Below, piece after piece: positions 1 through 8,554 of a DNA stretch of 64,000 nt; the stretch's first letter is position 1; every line of letters begins with the position of its first letter. Both the position numbers and the translations under genes were made by a program. Below the pieces are notes generated by a model. It was not told the origin of the DNA. It saw nothing but the letters and a program-made list of their open reading frames with translations, and made no database searches. Location: positions 2,666,001-2,730,000 of the forward strand of contig NZ_CP082362.1 in NCBI RefSeq assembly GCF_020740535.1. Reading direction: 5' to 3'. Source of the stretch: Streptomyces profundus (GTDB lineage: Bacteria > Actinomycetota > Actinomycetes > Streptomycetales > Streptomycetaceae).

Positions 1-114
1 TTGAACGGGGGCGGCGCGATGCTGCTGCGGCAGCTGCCCGGCGAGAGCGGCTGGCTGCTCGCGGGGCAGGGCGAGTCCGTCGGCGACGAGCCCACCCTCC
101 AACTGATCCGCTGA
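1..114 (+). CDS. 3' end of an unidentified gene (partial)
   Basis: The first 114 bases are open in frame 1 and end in TGA at 112-114, giving 37 residues that finish PTLQLIR. Base composition and third-position GC fit a genuine coding end. The gene begins outside the window and the fragment is too short to assign to a family. The next gene, a kinase on the same strand, starts about 210 bases later, so the two could be co-transcribed. Confidence 0.5.
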   Translation: MNGGGAMLLRQLPGESGWLLAGQGESVGDEPTLQLIR

Positions 115-322
115 ACACACCCGCGCCGCCGGCGGGGTGTGCAACCACGCGCGGCCCCGGCGGCGTCCTGGTCCCGGGGGGTGTCGGGGCCGCGTCGGCG
201 GCTCCGAGCGCGCGAACGGCGCCCGCGAGGGCGAGGCCGGTGTGCGGCGTGGCAGGATTCCTCCCCAACTCTCCCCGTCGACACGGGAGATGGTTCGCTC
301 GACAGACAAGGGAGGCGATGGC

Positions 323-2365
323 GTGCAGCCCCTCAGCCCGGGTCAGCCCACGAGCGTCGGCCCCTACCGGCTGCTGGGTCGGCTGGGAGCCGGCGGCATG
401 GGGGAGGTCTATCTCGGCCGCTCCCCCACGGGGCGGACCGCGGCGATCAAGCTGGTCCACGCGGAGTTGGCCTCCGACCCCGAGTTCAGGCGGCGGTTCC
501 GGAGCGAGGTGGCCGCGGCGCAGCGGGTCAGCGGCGAGTGGACCGCGCCGGTGTTGGACAGCGACACCGAGTCGACCGTCCCCTGGGTCGCCACGGGCTA
601 CGTTCCCGGCCCCTCGCTCACGCAGGTGGTGGAGAAGTACGGCCCGCTGCCCGAGGAGTCGGTCTGGGCGCTGACGCACGGGCTCACCCAGGCGCTCACC
701 GATATCCACGACAACGGCCTGGTGCACCGCGATCTCAAGCCGTCCAACGTGCTGGTCACCCTGGACGGGCCCAAGGTGATCGACTTCGGGATCGCCCGCG
801 CCGTGGACGCCAGCCAGGTGACGCGCACCGGTTCCATGGTCGGCTCGCCCGGCTACATGGCGCCCGAGCAGATCCGGGGCGAGCACATCAACTCGGCGGC
901 GGACGTCTTCGCGTTGGGCGCCGTGGTGGCCTACGCGGCCAGCGGGGTTTCGCCGTTCGCCCCCGACCAGCCGTCGCTGCACACCGTGCTCTACCGCGTC
1001 CTGCACGAGGAGCCCGAACTCGGCGCGCCGGAGGGCCCGTTGACCGGCTACCTCCGCCAGGTGGCCGAGCGGTGCCTGCTCAAGGACCCGAACGAGCGGC
1101 CCACGTTGCCGCAGATCCTCCGGCTCGCCGCCCACCACACCGACAACAGCGGCGTCTGGCTGCCGCCCGGGCTCACCGCGCAACTCGGCAGGGACGCGGC
1201 CAACCTGCTCGCCCTCGACGGGCCGAAGGACGCCCCCGACACCCCGCCGCCGCCCTCCTCCGGCTGGCCCCAGGGGACGCCGCCGCCCGGCCAGACCACC
1301 GTCACCGGGCCGCTGACCGGCTTTGGCCCGCCGACCGGCTCCGCGCCGACCGTGCCGCCCCCACCGCCGCCGCCAAGGCGCCGCTGGCGCACCCCGCTGC
1401 TCGCGGCCACCGTGGTTCTGGCGCTGGTCGGCGGCGTGCTCCTGGCGGTCGACCAGTTCTCGGACCGGGACGAGTCGCCGACCGCTGGCGGCGACCCCAC
1501 GGGTGACCCGACGGGGCCGGACGAGGAGCCGGGCGAGGAGTCCGGCGGCGCGCCGATCGACGACCCCGGCTACCCGGGCGACCCGGGCGCGCCGTTCTTC
1601 GACCAGCTGCCCGAGGACCTCAGGCAGGAAGGGAAGATCACCGTCCGCGCCGGGACCTACGCCGCTCCGCTGATGTACCTCGAATCGGGGAACGACGTCG
1701 CGGGCGTGGAGCACGATCTGGCGCTGGCGATCGGCGAACGCCTGGGCCTGCGGGTCGACTTCGCGCCCTCCGTGGACGCCAGGGCCATCCTGGAGTCCCT
1801 GACGGTCGCGGCCAGGGCCGGCTTCACCTCACAGGTCGCCATGGGCGGCCTGGAGGACGTGCCGACCGTCCGCCAGGAGCAGGGTGTCAACTTCGTCAAC
1901 CACATCCAGGAGGGGATGACGCTCCTCGTCCCCGTCCAGTCGGGGAACCGTTCGTTGGCGGACCTCTGCGGAGGGTCGGTCGTCACCTGGGAGTCCGATC
2001 GGCTGCGGAGCATCGTCGAGCAGGCGAGCGGGAGCTGCGCGGAGCCGGTGGAGGTGACGGCCGCCAACACCATCGAGGAGATGGTCTCCATGGTCGGGGA
2101 CGGCCAGGTCGACGGCATGCTGGTCACCTACTCGGGGGCCAGGACCTATGTCGACGAGAACCCGGACAGCGGCCTGTGGGCCACCACGGACCACCTCGGC
2201 GTCACCCCGCGCGGCATCGCCGTGCCGGCCGGGGCCGGTGAGCTGCGCGACGCGATCCGGGGCGCCCTCCAGGAGATGATGGACGACGGCACCTACGCCG
2301 AGATCCTGGACTCCTGGGACGTGCCCGACCTGGCCGTCGACGAGGCGAGCCTCAACATCGGCTGA
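323..2365 (+). CDS. Membrane Ser/Thr protein kinase with extracellular solute-binding (SBP_bac_3-like) domain
   Basis: Hanks-type kinase of 680 residues. The GTG start at 323 is chosen because GGAGG lies 7 bases upstream; the frame is open further upstream without a comparable site. Kinase motifs in order: glycine loop GRLGAGGMGEVY, AIK lysine, HRDLKPSN catalytic loop, DFG, and APEQ. A Pro-rich linker leads to one membrane helix (LLAATVVLALVGGVLL) after RRRW, so the kinase is cytoplasmic. After an acidic Gly/Asp/Pro linker, about 260 residues outside the membrane read like a family-3 periplasmic solute-binding protein (GKITVRAGTYAAPLMY, HDLALAIGERLGLRVDF, GDGQVDGML). That family usually binds amino acids or other small polar ligands. 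Inference: ligand binding outside controls kinase activity inside. Substrates cannot be told from the sequence. A strong hairpin terminator follows. Confidence 0.9.
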   Translation: MQPLSPGQPTSVGPYRLLGRLGAGGMGEVYLGRSPTGRTAAIKLVHAELASDPEFRRRFRSEVAAAQRVSGEWTAPVLDSDTESTVPWVATGYVPGPSLTQVVEKYGPLPEESVWALTHGLTQALTDIHDNGLVHRDLKPSNVLVTLDGPKVIDFGIARAVDASQVTRTGSMVGSPGYMAPEQIRGEHINSAADVFALGAVVAYAASGVSPFAPDQPSLHTVLYRVLHEEPELGAPEGPLTGYLRQVAERCLLKDPNERPTLPQILRLAAHHTDNSGVWLPPGLTAQLGRDAANLLALDGPKDAPDTPPPPSSGWPQGTPPPGQTTVTGPLTGFGPPTGSAPTVPPPPPPPRRRWRTPLLAATVVLALVGGVLLAVDQFSDRDESPTAGGDPTGDPTGPDEEPGEESGGAPIDDPGYPGDPGAPFFDQLPEDLRQEGKITVRAGTYAAPLMYLESGNDVAGVEHDLALAIGERLGLRVDFAPSVDARAILESLTVAARAGFTSQVAMGGLEDVPTVRQEQGVNFVNHIQEGMTLLVPVQSGNRSLADLCGGSVVTWESDRLRSIVEQASGSCAEPVEVTAANTIEEMVSMVGDGQVDGMLVTYSGARTYVDENPDSGLWATTDHLGVTPRGIAVPAGAGELRDAIRGALQEMMDDGTYAEILDSWDVPDLAVDEASLNIG

Positions 2366-2400
2366 CGGGCACCCCGACCGGGCACCCCGGAATCCACTCG

Positions 2401-2433
2401 GGCCCCCGCGACCCCACCCCGGTCGCGGGGGCC
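2401..2433. terminator. Bidirectional hairpin terminator
   Basis: Perfect 13-bp stem (GGCCCCCGCGACC pairing with 2421-2433) around a 7-base loop. It lies between the convergent kinase gene and the LolA-like gene, so it can serve both. Confidence 0.8.
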
Positions 2434-2443
2434 AGCGCCGGTG

Positions 2444-3466
2444 TCAGCCGTGCTGAGCCGCGAGCTCCTCCCACTGCTCCAGCAGCTCGGGCAGGCGCTG
2501 GGCGAGCTCGTCGGGCAGCTCGGCGACGGCCTCCTCGGGGATGTCGGCCGAGGGGTCCAACGCCAGCCCGCCGGGCAGGCCATCGGGCAGCAGCTCGTCC
2601 AGCAGCCCGCCGAAGGGCTCCTCCGGGTTCAGCTCGACGACCTCGGCGTCCGCCGGCGGCGTGAACTGGAACGCCCCGCCCGCCGGGGCCGCGAAGTCGA
2701 CGTTGGTGAACGCCACGTTGAGCACCTGACCGCCCGGCGCCTCGCCGCGCACGGCCAGCGGCACCCCCGTCTCCGCGTCGACGGAGATCCGGGCCGAGGA
2801 CACCGGGGCGTCGGCGGCCGAGGGACTGACCGTCAGCTGGTACACATCGCGGTCGGCGACCCTGGCCGTGCCGGAGACCGTGATGTCGGCCGTGCCCTCC
2901 ACATCGGTGAGGAGCCGCTCCGCCACCTCCTGCGGGGTCAGCTCCGCCCACTCCTCCTCGGGCGCCGGCTCGCCGCGCTCCTCGGCATGGGCCTCGGCAC
3001 GGGCGGCGGTCTCGGAGAGATCCGCCTGGTAGACCACGTCGCTCGCGCTGTCGTACGCCCACAGCTCGTCGCCGTTGCGGATCACGGCGAACTCGTCCGA
3101 GCCGTCGACCAGCGCCAACCGCTGCCGCTCGGGGCCGTCCACGGCCACCCTGAGCGTGCTGTCCCCCGACAGCAGGGAGGCCAACGGGCCGTCCACGCCG
3201 ACGAACTCGCCTATCGCCCCTTCGGTGACCCCGCCGAAGTCCGGCAGGCTGGGCAGGCCGAAGTCTGTCTCCACGCGCACCGTGCCGGACAGCTGTGCCG
3301 TCTCCGACTCGGCGACGAGCACCACCAACTCCTCGGCCGTCATCTCCGGCAGCTCCGGGCTGCCGTCGCTGGCCAGGGCCGGCCACACGCCGACACCGAT
3401 CGCCGCGACACCAGCTGTCACGGCGATGGGAAGTCCCGCGCGCCGGATGTTCCTGTGCAAAGCCAT
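2444..3466 (-). CDS. Exported LolA-like protein (DUF2092/MucB-type fold)
   Basis: 340 residues. The ATG at 3466 is preferred over an in-frame upstream ATG because GCGGAGGGG sits about 7 bases upstream. The N-terminus (MALHRNIRRAG followed by a hydrophobic stretch ending VWPALAS) is a Sec-type signal or anchor. The mature part has repeated short beta-strand-like segments (LSGTVRVETDFG, TLRVAVDGPERQRLAL, DELWAYDSASDVVYQADLS, ADITVSGTARVADRDVYQL) typical of LolA-like domains annotated in streptomycetes as outer-membrane lipoprotein carrier homologues. Gram-positive cells have no outer membrane, so the role is probably lipid or lipoprotein handling or sensing at the cell surface; the true function is unknown. 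It is transcribed alone and convergent with the kinase. Confidence 0.75.
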   Translation of the reverse strand: MALHRNIRRAGLPIAVTAGVAAIGVGVWPALASDGSPELPEMTAEELVVLVAESETAQLSGTVRVETDFGLPSLPDFGGVTEGAIGEFVGVDGPLASLLSGDSTLRVAVDGPERQRLALVDGSDEFAVIRNGDELWAYDSASDVVYQADLSETAARAEAHAEERGEPAPEEEWAELTPQEVAERLLTDVEGTADITVSGTARVADRDVYQLTVSPSAADAPVSSARISVDAETGVPLAVRGEAPGGQVLNVAFTNVDFAAPAGGAFQFTPPADAEVVELNPEEPFGGLLDELLPDGLPGGLALDPSADIPEEAVAELPDELAQRLPELLEQWEELAAQHG

Positions 3467-3605
3467 CAGATGCCCCTCCGCTTGCCTTGTGGCTGTATCC
3501 ATTGCACCAGCACGGCGGCTCGAAGGCATCCGCCCGTGGACGGCTCTTCGGTACTACCAAAGGACGACGGTTGTGACCTTTCGACCTGGGGAACCCGTAG
3601 GGGAC

Positions 3606-3631
3606 GGCCGCCCTCGGGCTCGGGGGCGGCC
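3606..3631 (-). terminator. Hairpin terminator after polyprenyl synthase
   Basis: 8-bp GC stem (GGCCGCCC / GGGCGGCC) with a 10-base loop, 33 bases past the stop of the minus-strand polyprenyl synthase gene and upstream of the LolA-like gene. Confidence 0.6.
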
Positions 3632-3663
3632 GGCGTTGAGCACCTGTAACTACGCTCCGCTCA

Positions 3664-4674
3664 TCAGCTGGTACGATCCGCCACCGCGTCGCAGAGCTCG
3701 CCCAGCGCCTCCTTGGCGGCGCCGTCCGGCAGCGGCGCGAGGCTCTCCCTGGCGCGCTCGGCGAACGCCAGCGCGTCCTGGCGGGCCAGTTCGAGCGCGG
3801 GGTGCGCGCGCAGCCCCGTCAGCGCGTCGGCCAGCCGCGCGTCGTCCGAGAGATCGCCGGCCAGCAGCTCGACCAGGCCGACGTCCTCGGCCGCGCCGCT
3901 GCGGGCGGCCAGCTCGCGCAGCCGCAGCACGGGCAGCGTGGCGACGCCCTCCCGCAGGTCGGTGCCGGGCGTCTTGCCCGACTCCGCACGGTCACTGGCG
4001 ATGTCCAGCACGTCATCGGCCAGCTGGAACGCGATGCCGATCAGCTCGCCGTAGCGGCCCAGCACCTCGACGGCCTCCGCGGGGGCGCCCGCCATCATCG
4101 CGCCCATCCGGCCGGCCACAGCGATCAGCGAACCCGTCTTGCCCGCGACCACGTCGAGGTGGTGGACGACCGGGTCCTCGCCGGGGCGCGGCCCGGCGGT
4201 CTCCTGGATCTGCCCGGTGACCAGGCGCCCGAACGCCTCGGACTGGACCCGTACCGCGTCGGTGCCCAGCTCGGCCACTATCGTCGAGGCCCGCGCGAAG
4301 AGGAAGTCGCCGGTGAGCACGGCCACGGAGTTGTCCCAGCGGGCGTTGGCGCTGGGCACCCCGCGCCTGACCTGGGCCTCGTCCATGATGTCGTCGTGGT
4401 AGAGCGTCGCCAGATGAGTCAACTCGACCACCACACCGGCCGGCACGACCCGGGGCCCGTGGGCGTCGCCGAACTGGGCGGCCAGCAGCAGCACCAGCGG
4501 GCGGAACCGTTTACCCCCGGCTCGGACGAGGTGCTGCGCCGTCTCGGTTATAAAGTCGACATCACTCTTGGTCGCCTCGACCAGCCCCGCTTCGACGGCG
4601 GAAAGCCCCGCCTGGACCTCGGCGTCCAGGGCCGGGTCCCGCACGCTCACCCCGAAGGGACCAACGACGGTCAC
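3664..4674 (-). CDS. Long-chain polyprenyl diphosphate synthase
   Basis: 336 residues, normal for trans-isoprenyl diphosphate synthases. It condenses isopentenyl diphosphate with an allylic primer to build the polyprenyl tail of menaquinone. Both aspartate-rich motifs are present: the first in LYHDDIMDEAQVRRG and the second in QLADDVLDIASD, with the GGKRFRP entry motif near the N-terminus. The GTG start at 4674 has AGGGGAGAG upstream. It is divergent from the fumarylacetoacetase gene. Its position beside the nuo operon, with menaquinone methyltransferase and a reductase on the other side, supports a menaquinone role; chain length cannot be read from sequence with certainty. Confidence 0.92.
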   Translation of the reverse strand: MTVVGPFGVSVRDPALDAEVQAGLSAVEAGLVEATKSDVDFITETAQHLVRAGGKRFRPLVLLLAAQFGDAHGPRVVPAGVVVELTHLATLYHDDIMDEAQVRRGVPSANARWDNSVAVLTGDFLFARASTIVAELGTDAVRVQSEAFGRLVTGQIQETAGPRPGEDPVVHHLDVVAGKTGSLIAVAGRMGAMMAGAPAEAVEVLGRYGELIGIAFQLADDVLDIASDRAESGKTPGTDLREGVATLPVLRLRELAARSGAAEDVGLVELLAGDLSDDARLADALTGLRAHPALELARQDALAFAERARESLAPLPDGAAKEALGELCDAVADRTS

Positions 4675-4788
4675 GAGCGCTCTCCCCTGATCTCCGATGC
4701 GTTGTCCCTGGCAGCGTATCCGGTCGCATGTCGATCACTTCGGGGACGTACCGCTGGTGCGCGTGGGTGCGCTCGATAGCATGTCTCC

Positions 4789-6003
4789 ATGCCGACCGCC
4801 GCAGCGTTGTTCGGAATCGACAACCTTCCCTATGGGGTCTTCACCCCCGCCGACGCACCGGACGCGCCTCGGGTGGGCGTGCGGTGGGGGGAGCGTGTGC
4901 TGGACGTGGGCGCCGTCGCGCGCGCCCTTGGCTCCCCCCATGCCGCGCCGCTCTCCGCGCCCTCCCTGGACGCCCTGCTGGCCGCCGGCCGCCCCGTCTG
5001 GCAGGCCGTCAGGGCCGAGCTGCGGGCATGGCTCGGCGATCCGGCGCACCACGCCACGGTGGAGCCGCTGCTGCACCCGCTGGACGCGGTCGCGCTCCGG
5101 CTCCCGTTCACCGTCGCCGACTATGTCGACTTCTACGCCAGCGAGCACCACGCGAGCAACGTCGGCCGGATCTTCCGGCCCGGCCAGCCGCCGCTGACGC
5201 CCAACTGGAAGCATCTGCCGATCGGTTACCACGGCCGGGCCGGCACGGTCCGGGTGAGCGGCGGCACGGTGCGGCGCCCGCTGGGGCAGCGGCGGCCGGC
5301 CTCCTCGTCGGACAGCGCCGCGCTGCCCGAGTTCGGGCCTTCGACGCGGCTGGACATCGAGGCCGAGGTCGGCTTCGTGGTGGGCACCCCGTCCGAGCCC
5401 GGGCGCCCGGTGCCGCTGTCCGCGCTGCGCGAGCACGTGTTCGGCGTGTGTCTGGTCAACGACTGGTCGGCCAGGGACATCCAGGCGTGGGAGTACGTGC
5501 CGCTCGGCCCATTCCTGGGCAAGTCGTTCGCCACCTCAGTGTCCGCCTGGATCACCCCGCTCGACGCGCTGGACGCGGCCTGGGTCGCGCCCCCCGAGCG
5601 TGACCGGCCGCTCCTCCCCTATCTGGACGACGCGGCCGAGCCGCCAGGCGGGCTCGATCTGCGGCTGACCGTGCTGCTCAACGGCGAGGCCGTGGCCGAG
5701 CCCCCGTTCGCCTCCATGTACTGGACGGCGGCGCAGCAGCTGGCCCATATGACGGTGAACGGGGCCACCCTGCGCACCGGCGACCTCTTCGCCTCGGGCA
5801 CGGTCTCGGGGCCGGCCGAGGGGCAGCGCGGCTCGCTCCTTGAGCTCTCCTGGAACGGTGAGCGTCCGCTCCGCCTCGCGGACGGGGAACGGGCGTTCCT
5901 GGCGGACGGGGACCACGTCACCATCACCGCCTGGGCGCCGGGCACCGGCGGCGGGCGGATCGGCCTGGGCGAGGTCAGCGGCACGGTGGGCCCGCCTCTC
6001 TGA
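4789..6003 (+). CDS. fahA: Fumarylacetoacetase
   Basis: 404 residues. It hydrolyses 4-fumarylacetoacetate to fumarate and acetoacetate, the last step of tyrosine/homogentisate breakdown. Visible family features are the N-terminal FAH_N region (LPYGVFTPADAPDAPRVGVRWG), the YVDFYASEHHASNVGRIFR segment carrying metal and catalytic residues, the PIGYHGRAGT loop, the EAEVGFVVG metal site, NDWSARDIQAWEYVPLGPF, and the C-terminal GEVSGTVGP. It is divergent from the polyprenyl synthase and no other tyrosine-pathway gene is nearby. Confidence 0.92.
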   Translation: MPTAAALFGIDNLPYGVFTPADAPDAPRVGVRWGERVLDVGAVARALGSPHAAPLSAPSLDALLAAGRPVWQAVRAELRAWLGDPAHHATVEPLLHPLDAVALRLPFTVADYVDFYASEHHASNVGRIFRPGQPPLTPNWKHLPIGYHGRAGTVRVSGGTVRRPLGQRRPASSSDSAALPEFGPSTRLDIEAEVGFVVGTPSEPGRPVPLSALREHVFGVCLVNDWSARDIQAWEYVPLGPFLGKSFATSVSAWITPLDALDAAWVAPPERDRPLLPYLDDAAEPPGGLDLRLTVLLNGEAVAEPPFASMYWTAAQQLAHMTVNGATLRTGDLFASGTVSGPAEGQRGSLLELSWNGERPLRLADGERAFLADGDHVTITAWAPGTGGGRIGLGEVSGTVGPPL

Positions 6004-6223
6004 CCCACGGCCCCTGACCCGCGACCCCTGGACCCGCGACCCCGCCGCGCGCCCCGGAACGGGCGGGCGTGGCCACCGGCGTCGAAAACGGTCGCGAAGT
6101 GGGGAAGTTGTGCCCAAGGTCTCAACCCGGGGGCGCAGATGAAATAGGACCGTAACAGTGCCATCTACCCCGCCCCGCACAGGCTAATCTTCCCTCGACA
6201 TGCTCAACTTTGAGGGGAATCAG

Positions 6224-6805
6224 ATGCGTAGCTCGATACGTCTCGCCGTGCCGGCCGTGGCCGCGGCCATGCTGCTGCTGAGCGCCTGTGGCGGTGACGA
6301 CGAGGACGGTGAGGGCGGCGGCAGCCTGGGCCAGGGGGGCCAGGAGCAGGACGGTGGCGACACCGGCGGCGACGAGACGGGCGGCGAGGAGGCCGCGGGC
6401 GGTGACGCGGGCGGTGCGGCGCCGACCGCCGAGGAGCTGGAGGGCTTCTGGGCCACCGGCCTTGAGGAAGCGGACGCGGTGCTGACGTTCACCTCCGGCA
6501 CCGTCACCTTCGTGGAGAACACCCTCAGCGACATGTCCGGGGCCTCCTGCTTCGGCACGGTCGCCGACGACACCATCTCGCTTGAGTGCGACAACGGCTC
6601 CACCGACTTCAGCGAGGCCACCCTGGCGCTCAACGGCTCGGACCTCAACGTCACCTGGGCCTCCGGCACCACCGAGACCTACCAGTCGCTGGGCGACATG
6701 GCCGGTCTTGAGGACATGCCCGACCTGGGCGACCTGGGCGGCCTGGACGAGGACCTCGCCGAGCTGGAGGAGCTCCAGCGGGAGCTGGAGGAGCTGGGCC
6801 TCTGA
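6224..6805 (+). CDS. Acidic surface lipoprotein, unknown function
   Basis: 193 residues. The ATG at 6224 is chosen because GAGGGGA lies just upstream and the signal peptide then starts at MRSSIRLAVP; an ATG 24 bases earlier in frame lacks support. The lipobox LLLSAC puts the lipidated Cys near residue 21. It is followed by a low-complexity Gly/Asp/Glu linker and a small domain (FWATGLEEADAVLTFTSGTVTFVEN, with one Cys pair in GASCFGTVADDTISLECDNG). The C-terminus is Leu/Glu-rich and probably helical. I do not recognise a family. It is convergent with nuoN, with two hairpins between. Confidence 0.75.
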   Translation: MRSSIRLAVPAVAAAMLLLSACGGDDEDGEGGGSLGQGGQEQDGGDTGGDETGGEEAAGGDAGGAAPTAEELEGFWATGLEEADAVLTFTSGTVTFVENTLSDMSGASCFGTVADDTISLECDNGSTDFSEATLALNGSDLNVTWASGTTETYQSLGDMAGLEDMPDLGDLGGLDEDLAELEELQRELEELGL

Positions 6806-6810
6806 CCGGC

Positions 6811-6852
6811 GGCCACGGTCCGGGCCCCAGGGCCCGGGGAGGCACCGTGGCC
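6811..6852. terminator. Hairpin terminator downstream of lipoprotein gene
   Basis: Long hairpin: outer 9-bp stem GGCCACGGT / ACCGTGGCC and inner stem CGGGCC / GGCCCG, starting 6 bases after the lipoprotein stop. Confidence 0.65.
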
Positions 6853-6873
6853 CGCTGGCACGGCTGAACCGGC

Positions 6874-6926
6874 ACGGCGGCCCGGCGCCCTCTCCGCGAC
6901 ATCGGATGAGGGTGCCGGGCCGCCGT
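6874..6926. terminator. Hairpin terminator at end of nuo operon
   Basis: About 18 base pairs (6874-6892 with 6908-6926, one mismatch) around a 15-base loop, 27 bases beyond the nuoN stop. It probably ends the nuo transcript. Confidence 0.75.
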
Positions 6927-6952
6927 CGTGTTCAGACGCCGCCCGGGGGTGG

Positions 6953-8554
6953 TCAGCGGACGAAGACCCCGGCCTGGCCGGCCAGATCGAGGAAGTACTG
7001 CGGCGCCACGCCCAGCACCACCGTCGCCACGGCGGCAAGACCGATCACCGAGCTGGTGAGCGGGGACGGGATCACCACGGAGGGACCGTCCGGCTTGGGC
7101 TCGCTGAAGAACATCAGCACGATCACCCGGACATAGAAGAACGCGGCGATCGCCGAGGCCAGCACGCCGACCACCACCAGGCCCATCGCCCCCGAATCGG
7201 CCGCGGCCCGGAAGACGGCGAACTTGCCGGCGAAGCCCGACGTCAGCGGGATGCCGGCGAAGGCCAGCAGGAACAGCGCGAAGACCGAGGCCAGCAGCGG
7301 CGAACGCCGCCCGAGCCCGGCCCACTTGGACAGGTGCGTCGCCTCGCCCCCGGAGTCCCGCACCAGCGTCACCACGGCGAAGGCGCCCAGCGTCACCAGG
7401 GAGTAGGCGCCCAGGTAGAACAGCACCGAGCTGACGCCGTCCTCCGACAGCGACACCACGCCGGCCAGGATGAAACCGGCGTGCGCGATGGAGGAGTAGG
7501 CCAGCAGCCGCTTGACGTCGGTCTGGGTGATGGCGATGACCGCGCCGCCGACCATGGAGGCGATGGTGACGCCCCACAGCACCGGTTCCCAGTCCCAACT
7601 CAGCCCCGGCAGCACCACATAGAGCAGCCGCAGCAGGGCGCCGAACGCGGCGACCTTCGTCGCGGCGGCCATGAAGCCGGTGACCGGGGTCGGCGCGCCC
7701 TGGTAGACGTCGGGGGTCCACATGTGGAACGGGACGGCGCCCACCTTGAAGAGCAGGCCCATCACCAGCAGGGCGCCGCCGATCAGCAGCAGCGCGTCGT
7801 TGCCCATCGTCCCGGCGAGGCCGGGGTCGATCGCGCCCGGCTCGCCGGCCACCACGTCGGCGATGCCGGCGTAGGAGACGGTGCCCGCGTAGCCGTAGAG
7901 CAGGGCCACGCCGAAGAGCAGGAACGCGGAGGCGAACGCGCCCAGCAGGAAGTACTTGACGGCCGCCTCCTGGGAGAGCAGCCGCCGCCTGCGGGCCAGC
8001 GCGCAGAGCAGATACAGCGGGAGGGACAGCACCTCAAGGGCGATGAACAGCACCAGCAGGTCGTTCGCCGCGACAAAGAGCAGCATCCCGCCGACCGCGA
8101 AGAGCAGCAGCGGGAAGATCTCCGTGGTGGTGCGCCCGGCCTTGACGGCCTCCTGCTCGGCGGGCCCGCCCGGCACGGCGGCCGGCGCGGCGGCGAACGA
8201 GTCGACGCGGGCGCCGTGCACCGCCGGCTCAAGGCGCCGTTCGGCGAAGAGCGCCACCGACACCAGACCGACCAGCGCGATCACGCCCTGGAGGAACAGC
8301 GCGGGCCCGTCGACGGCCAGCGCGCCCATGCCGGCGATCTGCGACTCGTCCGTGGCATGCCCGCTGGCGGCGAGACCGATCACGGCGGCGAACGCGCCGG
8401 CCAACGCCAGTGCGGACACCGCCACTTCGGCGTAGTACCGCTGCCGGCGCGGCAGGAACGCCTCGATCAGCACGCCTACGATGGCGGCGCCGAACACGAT
8501 CAGGCTCGGCGAGAGCGCGACCCATTCGATGTCCGGGGCCTGCAATTCATTCAC
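6953..8554 (-). CDS. nuoN: NADH-quinone oxidoreductase subunit N
   Basis: 533 residues, one of the three antiporter-like, proton-pumping membrane subunits of complex I. Many hydrophobic helices are visible (LLLFAVGGMLLFVAANDLLVLFIALEVLSL, written here only as a guide to the helix pair near residues 155-180), with the conserved ALEVLSL glutamate helix and KVGAVPFHMWTPDVY. The GTG start shares GTGA with the nuoM stop, so translation is coupled. It is the last gene of the operon. Confidence 0.95.
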   Translation of the reverse strand: MNELQAPDIEWVALSPSLIVFGAAIVGVLIEAFLPRRQRYYAEVAVSALALAGAFAAVIGLAASGHATDESQIAGMGALAVDGPALFLQGVIALVGLVSVALFAERRLEPAVHGARVDSFAAAPAAVPGGPAEQEAVKAGRTTTEIFPLLLFAVGGMLLFVAANDLLVLFIALEVLSLPLYLLCALARRRRLLSQEAAVKYFLLGAFASAFLLFGVALLYGYAGTVSYAGIADVVAGEPGAIDPGLAGTMGNDALLLIGGALLVMGLLFKVGAVPFHMWTPDVYQGAPTPVTGFMAAATKVAAFGALLRLLYVVLPGLSWDWEPVLWGVTIASMVGGAVIAITQTDVKRLLAYSSIAHAGFILAGVVSLSEDGVSSVLFYLGAYSLVTLGAFAVVTLVRDSGGEATHLSKWAGLGRRSPLLASVFALFLLAFAGIPLTSGFAGKFAVFRAAADSGAMGLVVVGVLASAIAAFFYVRVIVLMFFSEPKPDGPSVVIPSPLTSSVIGLAAVATVVLGVAPQYFLDLAGQAGVFVR

